From positions 1,922,001 to 1,986,000 of the forward strand of contig NZ_AP014924.1 in NCBI RefSeq assembly GCF_001544015.1: 64,000 nt of DNA, given 5' to 3'. A model generated the notes under the pieces. That model was given only the letters and a program-made list of their open reading frames with translations, was not told where the DNA came from and did not search any database. Below, piece by piece: positions 1 to 8,847 of this stretch (its first letter is position 1; each line of letters begins with the position of its first letter). The DNA comes from Limnochorda pilosa. Lineage in GTDB: Bacteria; Bacillota; Limnochordia; Limnochordales; Limnochordaceae. Position numbers and translations under genes: made by a program.

Positions 1-20
1 CCCGAAAGGAGGATGCCTGA
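1..20 (+). CDS. nuoJ: Possible 3' end of nuoJ (partial)
   Basis: Only the last codons could lie here. Frame 3 reads Arg-Lys-Glu-Asp-Ala and then TGA at 18-20, and that TGA overlaps the ATG of nuoK as TGATG. NuoJ normally precedes NuoK, so a translationally coupled nuoJ end is expected. The assignment rests on gene order; the few residues themselves prove nothing. Confidence 0.4.
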
Positions 21-328
21 TGGTTCCCCTGCCCTACGTGCTCGGCCTCGGCGCGCTCCTCTTCTCGCTGGGCCTTTACGGCGCGCTCACCCAGCGGAAC
101 GCGGTGCGGATCCTCATGTCGATCGAGATCATGCTCAACTCGGTGAACCTGAACCTGGTGGGGTTCGCGCGCCACCTGGAACCCGAGAGGCCTGGCGGCC
201 AGCTCTTCGCCATCTTCGTAATGACGGTGGCGGCCGCTGAGGCGGCGGTGGGGTTGGCGATCATCCTGGTCATCGCCAACCAGCGGGACGACATCGACAT
301 CGACAAGATCAACCTCTTGAAGTGGTAG
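20..328 (+). CDS. nuoK: NADH-quinone oxidoreductase subunit K
   Basis: This is a small membrane subunit of respiratory complex I, related to MrpC. The 102-residue product has the family length and three hydrophobic segments (about residues 1-22, 28-50 and 60-85). Each of the latter two carries a buried glutamate (in SIEIMLNSVNLN and AAAEAAVGLA), the Glu pair that NuoK uses in proton transfer. A strong ribosome-binding site (AAAGGAGG) lies just upstream. The stop is followed directly by nuoL, and the gene sits in a tight nuoK-L-M-N operon. Confidence 0.97.
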   Translation: MVPLPYVLGLGALLFSLGLYGALTQRNAVRILMSIEIMLNSVNLNLVGFARHLEPERPGGQLFAIFVMTVAAAEAAVGLAIILVIANQRDDIDIDKINLLKW

Positions 329-2263
329 GTGACGCAGATGGTTCATCTGGCGTGGCTGGTCCCGCTCCTGCCCCTGCTGGCCTGGCTCTACGTCGGCCTG
401 CCGAACCACCGCGACCCTTCCCGCTACGACCGGGTGGGGATCGGGGCGGTGGGGGTCGCGTTCCTTCTGAGCCTGGGGGTCCTCTGGGACGTGGCCCAGG
501 GGGGTAGGGCGGCCGCTTCGCTGACGTGGGCGGTCCACGGCTCCACGGTGGTGCGGGTGGGCTACCAGGTCGACCCGCTCACCGCGCTGATGCTGGTGGT
601 GGTCACCCTGGTCAGCCTCATGGTCCAGCTCTACTCCCTGGGGTACATGCACGGCGACCGGCGGTACAAGCGGTACTATGCGGTCCTCTCCCTCTTCACC
701 TTCGCCATGCTCGGCCTGGTGATGGCGGACAACCTGCTGCTCCTCTACATCTTCTGGGAGCTGGTGGGCCTCTCGTCGTACCTGCTCATCGGGCACTGGT
801 ATGAGGACCCGAACAACGCCCGGGCCGCCAACAAGGCCTTCCTCACCACCCGGGCCGGCGATGTGGGCATGTTCATCGGCATCATGCTCCTCTTCACCCA
901 GGCGGGCACCTTCCAGTTCACGGAGCTGGGCGAGATGGCCCAGGCAGGGCTGATCCCCACCGGCGTGCTCACCCTGGGCGCCGTCCTCCTCTTCGCGGGC
1001 GCCGTGGGCAAGTCGGCCCAGTTCCCGCTCCACGTCTGGCTGCCCGACGCGATGGCGGGCCCCACGCCCGTCAGCGCCCTGATTCACGCGGCCACCATGG
1101 TGGCGGCCGGCGTCTACCTGGTGGGCCGGGCCTTCCCCATCTTCGAGCCCTCGGCCACGGCCATGCTCACGGTGGCCTGGATCGGCGGCTTCACCGCCAT
1201 CTTCGCGGCCACCATCGCCCTGGTGCAGGCGGACATCAAGAAGGTGCTCGCCTACTCCACCGTGAGCCAGCTGGGGTACATGATGTTGGGGCTCGGCCTG
1301 GGCGGCTACACCGCCGGCCTCTTCCACCTGACCACCCACGCCTTCTTCAAGGCGCTTCTCTTCCTGGCCTCAGGCTCGGTGATCCACGCGGTGGAGACCC
1401 AGGACATGCACCAGATGGGCGGCCTGATGAAGAAGCTGCCGGTGACCGCGTGGACCTGGATCATCGGCTCCGCGGCCCTGGCCGGAATCCCGCCCCTGGC
1501 GGGCTTCTGGAGCAAGGACGAGATCCTGCTCACCGCCTTCTACGCCCACCCCACCCTCTTCTGGATCGGGGTGGCGGCCGCGGCCATGACCGCCTTCTAC
1601 ATCACCCGCGCCACCTGGCTCACCTTCTTCGGAGCCCCCAGGGATGCCCACCGCTTCGAGCACGCGCACGAGTCGCCCGCGGTGATGACGGTGCCGCTGG
1701 TGGTCCTGGCGGTGCTCGCGGCCACCTCGGGGCTCCTGGGCGCGCCCCAGCTGGGGGCGCCCTTCGCCCGGTTCATCCACTTCGGAGAGGCCCACCACCT
1801 GGAGGCGTCGAGCCTGGTCACCTGGAGCGTCACGGGCGCCTGGCTCCTGGGGCTCCTGGTGGCCCTGGCGATCTACGCCGGGCGGCTGGTCTCCCGGGAG
1901 CGGATCATCGCCCTGATCCAGCCGGTCTACGCCCTGCTCAAGCACCGGTACTACGTCGACGAGGCGTACGACTACCTCTTCGTCAAGGGGACCATCCTCG
2001 TCGCCTACCTGGTGGGTTGGATCGACCGCACGATCGTGGACGGCATCGTCAACGGCGTGGCGGCGCTCACCCGGTGGTTCGCGGGTGCGACGGGCCTCTT
2101 CGACCAGGAAGTGGTGGACGGCGCCGTCAACGGCGTGGCCGAGACGGTCTCCGTCGGTTCCCGAACGTTCCGGAGGGCCCAGACCGGCCTCCTGCAATCG
2201 TACGTGCTGGCCATCTTCGTCACCGTCGTCATCGGCCTGGCGATCTTCGTGATAGGGGGATAA
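329..2263 (+). CDS. nuoL: NADH-quinone oxidoreductase subunit L
   Basis: This is a proton-pumping antiporter-like subunit at the distal end of the complex I membrane arm. The 644-residue product is highly hydrophobic. Near residue 230 it carries the family signature GKSAQFPLHVWLPDAM followed by PTPVSALIHAATMV, and further on it has the broken-helix lysine region (ADIKKVLAYSTVSQLGYM). The C-terminal 100 residues end in a long amphipathic stretch and a final membrane helix, consistent with the lateral arm of NuoL. It starts at a GTG abutting the nuoK stop. MrpA at 12517-14868 is a homologue. Confidence 0.97.
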   Translation: MTQMVHLAWLVPLLPLLAWLYVGLPNHRDPSRYDRVGIGAVGVAFLLSLGVLWDVAQGGRAAASLTWAVHGSTVVRVGYQVDPLTALMLVVVTLVSLMVQLYSLGYMHGDRRYKRYYAVLSLFTFAMLGLVMADNLLLLYIFWELVGLSSYLLIGHWYEDPNNARAANKAFLTTRAGDVGMFIGIMLLFTQAGTFQFTELGEMAQAGLIPTGVLTLGAVLLFAGAVGKSAQFPLHVWLPDAMAGPTPVSALIHAATMVAAGVYLVGRAFPIFEPSATAMLTVAWIGGFTAIFAATIALVQADIKKVLAYSTVSQLGYMMLGLGLGGYTAGLFHLTTHAFFKALLFLASGSVIHAVETQDMHQMGGLMKKLPVTAWTWIIGSAALAGIPPLAGFWSKDEILLTAFYAHPTLFWIGVAAAAMTAFYITRATWLTFFGAPRDAHRFEHAHESPAVMTVPLVVLAVLAATSGLLGAPQLGAPFARFIHFGEAHHLEASSLVTWSVTGAWLLGLLVALAIYAGRLVSRERIIALIQPVYALLKHRYYVDEAYDYLFVKGTILVAYLVGWIDRTIVDGIVNGVAALTRWFAGATGLFDQEVVDGAVNGVAETVSVGSRTFRRAQTGLLQSYVLAIFVTVVIGLAIFVIGG

Positions 2264-2269
2264 CCGTCG

Positions 2270-3754
2270 ATGCTCACTGCCCTGGTCTTCGCGCCCCTGC
2301 TGGGCGCCCTGGTCATCCTGTTCCTGAACAAGGAGAACAAGCAGCAGATCCGCCGGACGGCCCTGCTCTTCTCCTTGATCCCGCTGGTCCTCGTGGCCCT
2401 CATGGCGCTCAGGTACCAGTACGGGGCCACGGGGATGCAGTTCGTGGAGCGCTACGAGTGGATCCCGAGCATCGGGGTGAGCTACTACCTGGGCACCGAC
2501 GGGATCAGCTTCCCCATGCTCGCGGTGACCGCCCTGGTCTCCACCCTGGCCATCCTCACCTCGTTCACCATCGAGCAGCGGGTGAAGGAGTTCTTCGCCC
2601 TCTTCCTCCTGCTCGAGACGGGCATGCTGGGGGTCTTCGTGGCGCTGGACTACTTCCTGTTCTACATCTTCTGGGAAGTGGTGCTGGTGCCCATGTACTT
2701 CCTCATCGGCATCTGGGGTGGCCCGAACCGGCAGTACGCCTCGATCAAGTTCTTCATCTACACGCTGGCGGGCAGCGTGGTGATGCTGGTGGGGATCCTG
2801 GCCCTCTACTTCTCCAGCGGGCTGGGGACCTTCGACATGCTGGCCATCGCCGAGCGGGGCGGCTTCGACCCCACCTTCCAGGTGTGGGTCTTCCTGGCCC
2901 TCTTCTTCGGCTTCGCCGTGAAGGTGCCGATCTTCCCCTTCCACACCTGGCTGCCTGACGCCCACGTGGAGGCGCCCACGGGAGGCTCCATGGTGCTGGC
3001 GGGCGTGCTGCTGAAGATGGGGACCTACGGCTTCTTCCGGATCGCGGTGCCCACCCTGCCCGATGCGGCGGCCCAGTTCGCCCTGCCCCTCGCGGTGCTG
3101 GGCGTGATCAACATCGTCTACGGGGCGCTCGCGGCCATGGCACAGCCGGACATGAAGAAGATGGTCGCCTACTCCTCCGTCAGCCACATGGGCTTCGTGA
3201 TCCTGGGCGTCGCGGCGGGGGTGGCGGGCGGCAGCGAGATGGCCATGAACGGGGCGCTCTTCGTCATGGTCTCCCACGGGATCATCTCGCCGCTCATGTT
3301 CTTCCTGGTGGGCTCGGCGCTCTACGACCGCGCCCACACCCGGATGATGCCCGAGATGGGCGGCATGTGGACCCAGCTTCCGATCATCGGCACCATCCTG
3401 GCCTTCGGCGCCTTCGCCAACCTGGGCCTGCCCGGGCTCTCGGGCTTCGCCGGCGAGTTCTTCACCTTCGTGGGGAGCTTCCCCATCTTCACCACCCTGG
3501 TGATCGTCGGCAGCCTGGGACTGATCCTCACCGCCGGCTACCACCTCTGGATGATGCAGCGGGTGCTCCTGGGCGAGCCCAAGGGAAGCCACCACCCCAT
3601 GCCCGACATCACCGGGCGGGAGCTGGCGGTGAGCGTGCCCCTGATGCTCGCCACCGCGGCCCTGGGCATCTTCCCGCCGATGCTGCTGAACGTGCTCAAC
3701 CCGGCGGTGGTCTCGCTGGTGAACCAGGTCCAGCTCGCGCTGGGGGGGCTTTGA
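2270..3754 (+). CDS. nuoM: NADH-quinone oxidoreductase subunit M
   Basis: This is the second antiporter-like proton-pumping subunit of complex I. The 494-residue product is polytopic and has the NuoM signature KVPIFPFHTWLPDAHVEAPT near residue 220, followed by LLKMGTYGFFR. The conserved lysine motif PDMKKMVAYSSVSHMGF follows. The gene begins six bases after nuoL and ends four bases before nuoN, so the genes are co-transcribed. Length and motifs match full-length NuoM, with no sign of damage. Confidence 0.97.
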   Translation: MLTALVFAPLLGALVILFLNKENKQQIRRTALLFSLIPLVLVALMALRYQYGATGMQFVERYEWIPSIGVSYYLGTDGISFPMLAVTALVSTLAILTSFTIEQRVKEFFALFLLLETGMLGVFVALDYFLFYIFWEVVLVPMYFLIGIWGGPNRQYASIKFFIYTLAGSVVMLVGILALYFSSGLGTFDMLAIAERGGFDPTFQVWVFLALFFGFAVKVPIFPFHTWLPDAHVEAPTGGSMVLAGVLLKMGTYGFFRIAVPTLPDAAAQFALPLAVLGVINIVYGALAAMAQPDMKKMVAYSSVSHMGFVILGVAAGVAGGSEMAMNGALFVMVSHGIISPLMFFLVGSALYDRAHTRMMPEMGGMWTQLPIIGTILAFGAFANLGLPGLSGFAGEFFTFVGSFPIFTTLVIVGSLGLILTAGYHLWMMQRVLLGEPKGSHHPMPDITGRELAVSVPLMLATAALGIFPPMLLNVLNPAVVSLVNQVQLALGGL

Positions 3755-3757
3755 TCG

Positions 3758-5185
3758 ATGCCCGCGTCCATGAACCTTCCGCTCCTGCTGCCTGAGCTGG
3801 TGCTGGTGGCCACCGGGATCGCCCTGGTGCTCATCGACCTCTTCACCGAGCAGAAGAGGGTGCTGGCCCACGTGGGGCTGGTCGGGGTGCTCGCCACCCT
3901 GGCCGCCCTGGTGCCGGGCTTGGGGGAGAGCAGGTCCATCTGGTCCGACATGATCCAGGTGGACGGCTTCGCCACCTTCTTCAAGGTCGTCTTCCTCTCG
4001 GTGGCGGCGCTGGTGCTGCTGGTCTCCCTGGAGTACGTGGAGCGGGAGCGGATCCAGGCGGGCGAGTTCTACGCGCTGGTGCTCTTCGCAACCCTGGGCA
4101 TGTTCTTCATGGCCGGCTCCCTCAACCTGCTCACCATCTACCTGGGGCTCGAGCTCCTCTCCATCTCCAGCTACGTGCTGGCCGGAACGCTGAAACGGGA
4201 CCCGCGCTCGGTGGAGGCCTCGATCAAGTACTTCCTCATCGGGGCCATCACCTCGTCGGTGCTCCTCTTCGGCATCTCCCTGGTCTACGGGGTGACGGGG
4301 AGCACCTACCTGCCCCGGGTGGCCGAGGTGCTGGCGGCGGGGACAGGCACGCAGCCCGTCCTGCTGGCCGGGATGCTCTTCTTGCTGGTGGGTTTCGCCT
4401 TCAAGGTGGCGGCCTTCCCCTTCCACATGTGGGCGCCCGACACCTACGACGGCTCCCCCACCCCCATCTCCGCCTTCCTCATCACCGGCAGCGAGGCGGC
4501 GGGGTTCGCGGCGCTGTTGCGGATCTTCACCGTGGGGCTGCCGGGTCTCTCGGACCAGTGGGCCTGGATCTTCGCGGTGCTGGCGGTCCTCACCATGACC
4601 TACGGGAACGTGACCGCCATCGTCCAGACCAAGATCAAGCGCCTCATGGCCTACTCGGCCATCGCCCAGGCGGGCTACGTGCTGGTGGGGCTGGCGGTGG
4701 CCACCGGCCAGGGCGCGGCGGCCATGCTCTACTACCTGCTGGTCTACGCCTTCATGACCGTGGGCGCCTTCGGCGTCATCATCCTGCTCACCAACAACGG
4801 CGAGGGGGAGGAGATCGCCGACTTCCGGGGCCTTGGGCAACGCTCGCCCGTCTTCGCCTGGGCGCTGGTGATCTACTTCCTCTCCCTCATCGGCATCCCG
4901 CCCACTGCCGGCTTCTTCGGCAAGCTGGGCCTCTTCAACGCGGCCATCGCGGCCGACATGACCTGGCTCGCGGTGGTAATGGTGATCAACAGCGTCCTCT
5001 CAGCACCTTACTACTTCGGCGTGATCCGGTCCATGTTCCTGGAGGAGGCCGAGGAGGCAAGGCCGCTTCGGGCGCCGGCCAGCCTCACCTGGGCCATGGG
5101 GATCACCGTGCTGGTCACCCTGGCCCTGGGGCTCCTGCCCGAGCAGGTCTACGCCTGGGTGCAGACGGTGGCGGGGAGTCTCTGA
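3758..5185 (+). CDS. nuoN: NADH-quinone oxidoreductase subunit N
   Basis: This is the third antiporter-like subunit of complex I and the last gene of the operon. The 475-residue membrane protein carries FKVAAFPFHMWAPDTYDG near residue 215 and TKIKRLMAYSAIAQAGY near residue 290, the NuoN versions of the pump motifs. The chosen ATG gives the MPASMNLPLLLPEL start; a second ATG four codons in is also possible. The next gene downstream is convergent. Confidence 0.96.
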   Translation: MPASMNLPLLLPELVLVATGIALVLIDLFTEQKRVLAHVGLVGVLATLAALVPGLGESRSIWSDMIQVDGFATFFKVVFLSVAALVLLVSLEYVERERIQAGEFYALVLFATLGMFFMAGSLNLLTIYLGLELLSISSYVLAGTLKRDPRSVEASIKYFLIGAITSSVLLFGISLVYGVTGSTYLPRVAEVLAAGTGTQPVLLAGMLFLLVGFAFKVAAFPFHMWAPDTYDGSPTPISAFLITGSEAAGFAALLRIFTVGLPGLSDQWAWIFAVLAVLTMTYGNVTAIVQTKIKRLMAYSAIAQAGYVLVGLAVATGQGAAAMLYYLLVYAFMTVGAFGVIILLTNNGEGEEIADFRGLGQRSPVFAWALVIYFLSLIGIPPTAGFFGKLGLFNAAIAADMTWLAVVMVINSVLSAPYYFGVIRSMFLEEAEEARPLRAPASLTWAMGITVLVTLALGLLPEQVYAWVQTVAGSL

Positions 5186-5468
5186 GGGGAGTTGGCCTCT
5201 CAGGGACCGCCTCCCTCCGAACGCGGAATCGCAAGGCCACGGCCCCCGTCGGCGCGAGCTGCCGGGGGCTCGGTGCTGTACGGTCCCCCGCCTCACGCGG
5301 CGAACGGGTTCCGAACGGTGACGGGACCGTATTGCTGGCCTGACGGTGGAGGGCATCGTGGCTCCAGAGCACCCTCCTTCCATGAAGCCCCAGGTCGAGA
5401 CGACCACCGTGGCTCCGCAGGGGGGAGCCTGGCTGACCGGCTGTCCGTCCCAGGTGCGTTCCACAGCG
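5186..5468. other. Intergenic stretch between converging genes
   Basis: These 283 bp separate the end of nuoN from the end of the convergent SRPBCC gene. I see no convincing coding frame and no T-tracted hairpin. A weak inverted repeat (GGAGGG ... CCCTCC, about 5347-5376) might terminate transcription, but that is uncertain. Confidence 0.4.
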
Positions 5469-5954
5469 TCAGTCTTTCCCCTCCGCCTCGGGCGCGCAGC
5501 ACAGCTCACCTTCGCCGCCTTCCAGGGAGGTCTTGAGGCTGCCGAGCACCTGGTCCCACGCCGCCTCGTGCCATTGCCGAGCGCGGCTCCAGCCCTCTCC
5601 GTCCCCCCATCCCCCGTGCGTTACGTGCACTCGCGTTCCCGAAGGCTCCGCCTCCAGGCGAACCAGGACCTGGGTCAGCGCATCGCCGTGGTTCATCACC
5701 TCCGCCAGATGGTCTGGACCCCGCCAGGTGAACCCCAGCATCCGCATGGGCTCCAGGGCCGTCACCGTGCAGCCCTTAGTGGAGTCGTGGTCGTGGTCCG
5801 TAGGGTTCCAGAAGAGCTCGAAAGCCCCGTCCACGTGGGGCTCGATGCGGGCCTCCGGCGCAAACCAGCGGGTGATCCGCTCGGGGCCGGTCCACGCCCA
5901 CCACACCCACTCCAGCGGGGCGGCGATCGTGAGCTCCCGTTCAATGGGCTCCAT
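5469..5954 (-). CDS. SRPBCC (AHSA1-like) domain protein
   Basis: This is a predicted small START/Bet v1-fold protein of the activator-of-Hsp90-ATPase (AHSA1) type, about 161 residues. It opens MEPIERELTIAAPLEWVWWAWTG and continues ERITRWFAPEARIEP, the typical 'vwrawTdpe.l..Wf.p' start of the family, and it ends in the usual amphipathic helix (GWSRARQWHEAAWDQVLGSL). The start is fixed by an AGGAGGT site six bases upstream of ATG 5952-5954; the longer open frame has no such site. It lies downstream of the MoaD-like gene on the same strand. The ligand is unknown. Confidence 0.85.
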   Translation of the reverse strand: MEPIERELTIAAPLEWVWWAWTGPERITRWFAPEARIEPHVDGAFELFWNPTDHDHDSTKGCTVTALEPMRMLGFTWRGPDHLAEVMNHGDALTQVLVRLEAEPSGTRVHVTHGGWGDGEGWSRARQWHEAAWDQVLGSLKTSLEGGEGELCCAPEAEGKD

Positions 5955-6000
5955 ATGGATACCTCCAGGTCGGGATTCGCATGGTGATGGGGGCTGGACG

Positions 6001-6264
6001 CTATCCCCCCGCCAGCGCCCCCACGATGTGCATCTCGCCCTCGTCCGGCAGGTGGGCGTCAAGATCCGTCCACCGCTCGCCGTCCACGAAGAGGAGGACG
6101 TAGGGCCGGAGCACGCCCGGTCGCTCGCAGAGCCTGTCCATGATGCCCGGCTGCTCGCGCTCCAGGCCCTCGAGGGCCTCCATGGGGGTGGAAGCCTCCA
6201 CGTCCACGGTCGCGGGCCGCCCGTAGAGCTCCACGAGCCCCCGCGGCAGGTGGACCCGGATCAC
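6001..6264 (-). CDS. MoaD/ThiS-like ubiquitin-fold protein
   Basis: An 87-residue beta-grasp protein ending in Ala-Gly-Gly, the C-terminal di-glycine that MoaD/ThiS sulfur carriers use for adenylation or thiocarboxylation. The opening MIRVHLPRGL and the phrase VLLFVDGERW agree with this family. It overlaps the end of the upstream BNR-repeat gene by four bases, so the two are probably translated together. Similar pairs of a BNR-repeat protein and a MoaD-like protein occur in other bacteria (from memory). No molybdopterin or thiamine genes are nearby, so its partner and role are open. Confidence 0.8.
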   Translation of the reverse strand: MIRVHLPRGLVELYGRPATVDVEASTPMEALEGLEREQPGIMDRLCERPGVLRPYVLLFVDGERWTDLDAHLPDEGEMHIVGALAGG

Positions 6265-7361
6265 GACCAGACCGCCACCCCGACCGAATTGATGGGCGGC
6301 AGGAGGTCCGCGATCAACTGCCAGTGATCTCCCTCATCGGTGCTCGCGAAGAGCTGGCCCGTGGTGGTCCCCACGTAGACGCCCACGGGATCGAGGCGGT
6401 CGGTGGCCATGCCCTCCCGGCGCACGACCACGTAGGCATCCTGGGGAAAGCCGTTGTCGCGACGCTCCCAGGTGCCGCCCCCGTCGCGGGTGCGCCAGAC
6501 GGCCGGCCGGCCCTCCGGGGCGAAACGCTGGGTGTCGGCGGTCAGGGGGAAGACGTAGGCCGTCTCCGGGTCCCTGGGGTGAAGGGCCAGGGGAAAACCG
6601 TACTTGGATGGAAGCCCCTCCTGGATGACCCACCACGTCTCGCCGCCGTCGTCGCTCCGGTAGACCCCCGTGTGGTTCTGCTGGTAGACCCTGCGGGGCC
6701 TGGCGGGGTGCGCCAGGATCTTGTGGACGCACTGCCCCGTCGCCCCGGTGACGTCGGGATACGCGGACTGCACGCCCCCATTGATCGGCTCCCAGTGGGC
6801 CCCGCCGTCCACCGTCCGGTAGGCGCCGCCGGCGGAGATGCCGACGTAGACGCGGCTCGGGTCGAACGGCTCGAAGGTGATGCTGTGGAGGCAGAGACCC
6901 CCGCCGCCCGGCTCCCACTGGGCCGCCGTCGGGTGCGCTCGAAGCGCCGGCACCTCCTGCCAGGTGACGCCCTGGTCCTGGCTCCGGAAGAGACCCGCCG
7001 CCTCGACCCCTGCGTAGAGGACGCTCGGTTCTCCCTCAGGGCCTGGCTCCACGTGCCAGACCCGGCTCAGCTTGGAGGACTTCGCGCCGGGCGACTCGTT
7101 CCCCGCCTGCCCGTCGGGGTAGGCCAGCCCACGGCTCGAGTGCTCCCAGGTGGTCCCCCGGTCCCGGCTCCAGGCCACCATCCCCCCGAAGTCCCAGGTG
7201 TTGACGGCCGCGTACAGGCTTCCGTCCCGCGGGTCCTGGACGGTGTGATAGAACTCCCACCCCGGAAGGACGGGACCTTCCAGCTTCCACTCCCTGCGTC
7301 GTTCGTCCGAGCGCAGCAGGAATCCGCCCTTGTACGTCCCGAGCAGAAGTGCGACCTCCAT
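6261..7361 (-). CDS. BNR/Asp-box repeat beta-propeller protein
   Basis: About 366 residues with repeated Asp-box motifs (S/T-x-D-x-G-x-x-W): SRDRGTTW, SQDQGVTW, TVDGGAHW, SDDGGETW, TRDGGGTW and STDEGDHW. Spacing between boxes is about 50-60 residues, as in sialidase-like or VPS10-like beta-propellers. Conserved phrases such as FEPFDPSRVYVGISAGGAYR fit the WD40/YVTN/BNR-like group. No signal peptide is seen, so it is probably cytoplasmic. The start is ATG 7359-7361 with an AAGGAGA site; the open frame extends further but lacks a site. The substrate is unknown; sialidase activity should not be assumed. Confidence 0.85.
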   Translation of the reverse strand: MEVALLLGTYKGGFLLRSDERRREWKLEGPVLPGWEFYHTVQDPRDGSLYAAVNTWDFGGMVAWSRDRGTTWEHSSRGLAYPDGQAGNESPGAKSSKLSRVWHVEPGPEGEPSVLYAGVEAAGLFRSQDQGVTWQEVPALRAHPTAAQWEPGGGGLCLHSITFEPFDPSRVYVGISAGGAYRTVDGGAHWEPINGGVQSAYPDVTGATGQCVHKILAHPARPRRVYQQNHTGVYRSDDGGETWWVIQEGLPSKYGFPLALHPRDPETAYVFPLTADTQRFAPEGRPAVWRTRDGGGTWERRDNGFPQDAYVVVRREGMATDRLDPVGVYVGTTTGQLFASTDEGDHWQLIADLLPPINSVGVAVWS

Positions 7362-7550
7362 GGCACGTCTCCTTTCCCTGGCCTTCGACCCTGGCGAATC
7401 AGTGGCTGGTTGAGCTCCGTGCACGACGTGGCCGGATCAGGGTTCGACCCCGGGCCGGGGACGCAGCTTGAGTGGTGCGAGGAAACCGGACCGGCGGGGG
7501 CCATGCCCCGACCAGTGCCTTGGCGGCCCGACGTCTTCGTCTCTTCCATG

Positions 7551-8723
7551 CTACCGAGCTTCCCCGCGCACAGGCGCCGCCCCACGTTCTGGAATGATCT
7601 GGGAGCCCCGCTGCCGCCCATCGGGCAGGAAGACCTCGAACCAGCGCCCTGTGAACCGGGCGGCCGTGTCGTCGTCGCGGAGGGTGATGGCCAGGGACTC
7701 CAACTCCGCGCCGTCCCGGACCGAGACGGGCCCGAATCCGCCGTCCGCGAAAGCGGTGGCCATGTCGCCAGGGTAGCGCATCCGCTCAGAGCAGTAGCAG
7801 GCCAGGATGTAGTGCTCGCCGGGCGGCACCTGCAGGGTGAAGGGACCAGGCCGCGGCAGCGCCGCCCAGGCTGCCGGATAGGTGTCCGGGAAGGGCCGGG
7901 GGAAGGCGCCCACGTAGATCACCAGTCCCCGGCGACGCCCTTCGTAGACCACGCTTCCCCGAAGGAGGGTGCTGGCTACCGGTGCGCCGCCCACAACCAC
8001 CCCCATCGGAAGCTGTACCGGCTCCGCACCCTGGAGGGCACGGGCCCGCCGGCGAAAGGGGGCGGGGGCGATCCCGAGGTAACGCGCGAAGAGCCGGTGG
8101 AGGTGCGAGGGCGAGTCGTACCCCACCTCCAGGGCAACCTCCAGCACGCTCCGCTCCGTTTCGATCAAGAGCTCCTTGGCCCGTTCGGTTCGGAAGCGCG
8201 CCCGGTACTCCTGGGGGCTGAAACCCGTCGCCCGCTTGAAGAGGGTCGCGAGGTAGTGGCGGGTGAGGTGGACCTCGCGGCAGAGCCCGTCCAGGGTGAC
8301 AGCTTCACCCGGCGCGGACAGCCGCCGCTGGACGTGGCGCACGACCTCCCACTGCTCCTCCGTGAGCAGCGGCTGCTGGGCGGGCATGTAGGTGAGGTCG
8401 GCCCAGAGAGGGCTCGCGTCGATCGGGTGCGCCCCTCCCCGGTCCGGGTCCACCGGACGCCCGTGCCCGTAGGGCCCCCCGAAGCTCCCCCAGGCCGTCG
8501 CCTCCGGGAAGCGCTGCTCCTCCGGCCGCCACGAGGGACAGGCCACCGCGTGGAGGTACCAGCGTCCGGGAGGAACCTGCTCCAACAGGAAGGAGCCCGG
8601 GGCGGGCAGGAGCTGCCACGCTACCGGATCCCCGCCGATGCGGTGACCGGCGAAGGCTCCCACGTAGAGGACGCCGCCCGTCCAGGGAGCGTCGACCCAC
8701 ACCCTGCCCTCGATCGCGTGCAC
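7551..8723 (-). CDS. AraC-family regulator with HTH between two like domains
   Basis: About 390 residues. The central part (roughly 140-227) is an AraC/XylS double HTH: LTRHYLATLFKRATGFSPQEY, then VALEVGYDSPSHLHRLFARYLG and APAPFRRRA. The flanks look like two copies of one beta-rich domain. The N-terminal copy has GVLYVGAF ... LPAPGSFLLEQVPPGRWYLHA and the C-terminal copy has LVIYVGAF ... LPRPGPFTLQVPPGEHYILA. Each resembles a prealbumin/carboxypeptidase-regulatory-like fold. The start is GTG 8721-8723 with GGAGGTGG seven bases upstream, preferred over a longer frame. It is not operonic with the BNR group (190-bp gap), though on the same strand. The effector is unknown. Confidence 0.85.
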   Translation of the reverse strand: MHAIEGRVWVDAPWTGGVLYVGAFAGHRIGGDPVAWQLLPAPGSFLLEQVPPGRWYLHAVACPSWRPEEQRFPEATAWGSFGGPYGHGRPVDPDRGGAHPIDASPLWADLTYMPAQQPLLTEEQWEVVRHVQRRLSAPGEAVTLDGLCREVHLTRHYLATLFKRATGFSPQEYRARFRTERAKELLIETERSVLEVALEVGYDSPSHLHRLFARYLGIAPAPFRRRARALQGAEPVQLPMGVVVGGAPVASTLLRGSVVYEGRRRGLVIYVGAFPRPFPDTYPAAWAALPRPGPFTLQVPPGEHYILACYCSERMRYPGDMATAFADGGFGPVSVRDGAELESLAITLRDDDTAARFTGRWFEVFLPDGRQRGSQIIPERGAAPVRGEAR

Positions 8724-8847
8724 GCGCGGTCCACCTCCGCACCCATGTTCGTCTCTGGGTTCGACAGAAACCGCGCGTATCCTTGTCGGTAATGATTCGC
8801 CTTGCCGGGATCGTGCAAGCTCGTTCTCCGGGCTCAAACCCGCGGGC

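Noticed and set aside
1370-4840. Very long (1156-codon) open frame on the minus strand across nuoL, nuoM and nuoN
   Set aside because: It is antisense to three clearly conserved genes; composition is His/Gln/Glu/Gly-rich with no domain, as expected of an antisense frame in 70% GC DNA.
6261-7361. Calling the BNR-repeat protein a sialidase
   Set aside because: Asp-boxes are shared by many propellers; no signal peptide or sialidase FRIP motif was seen.
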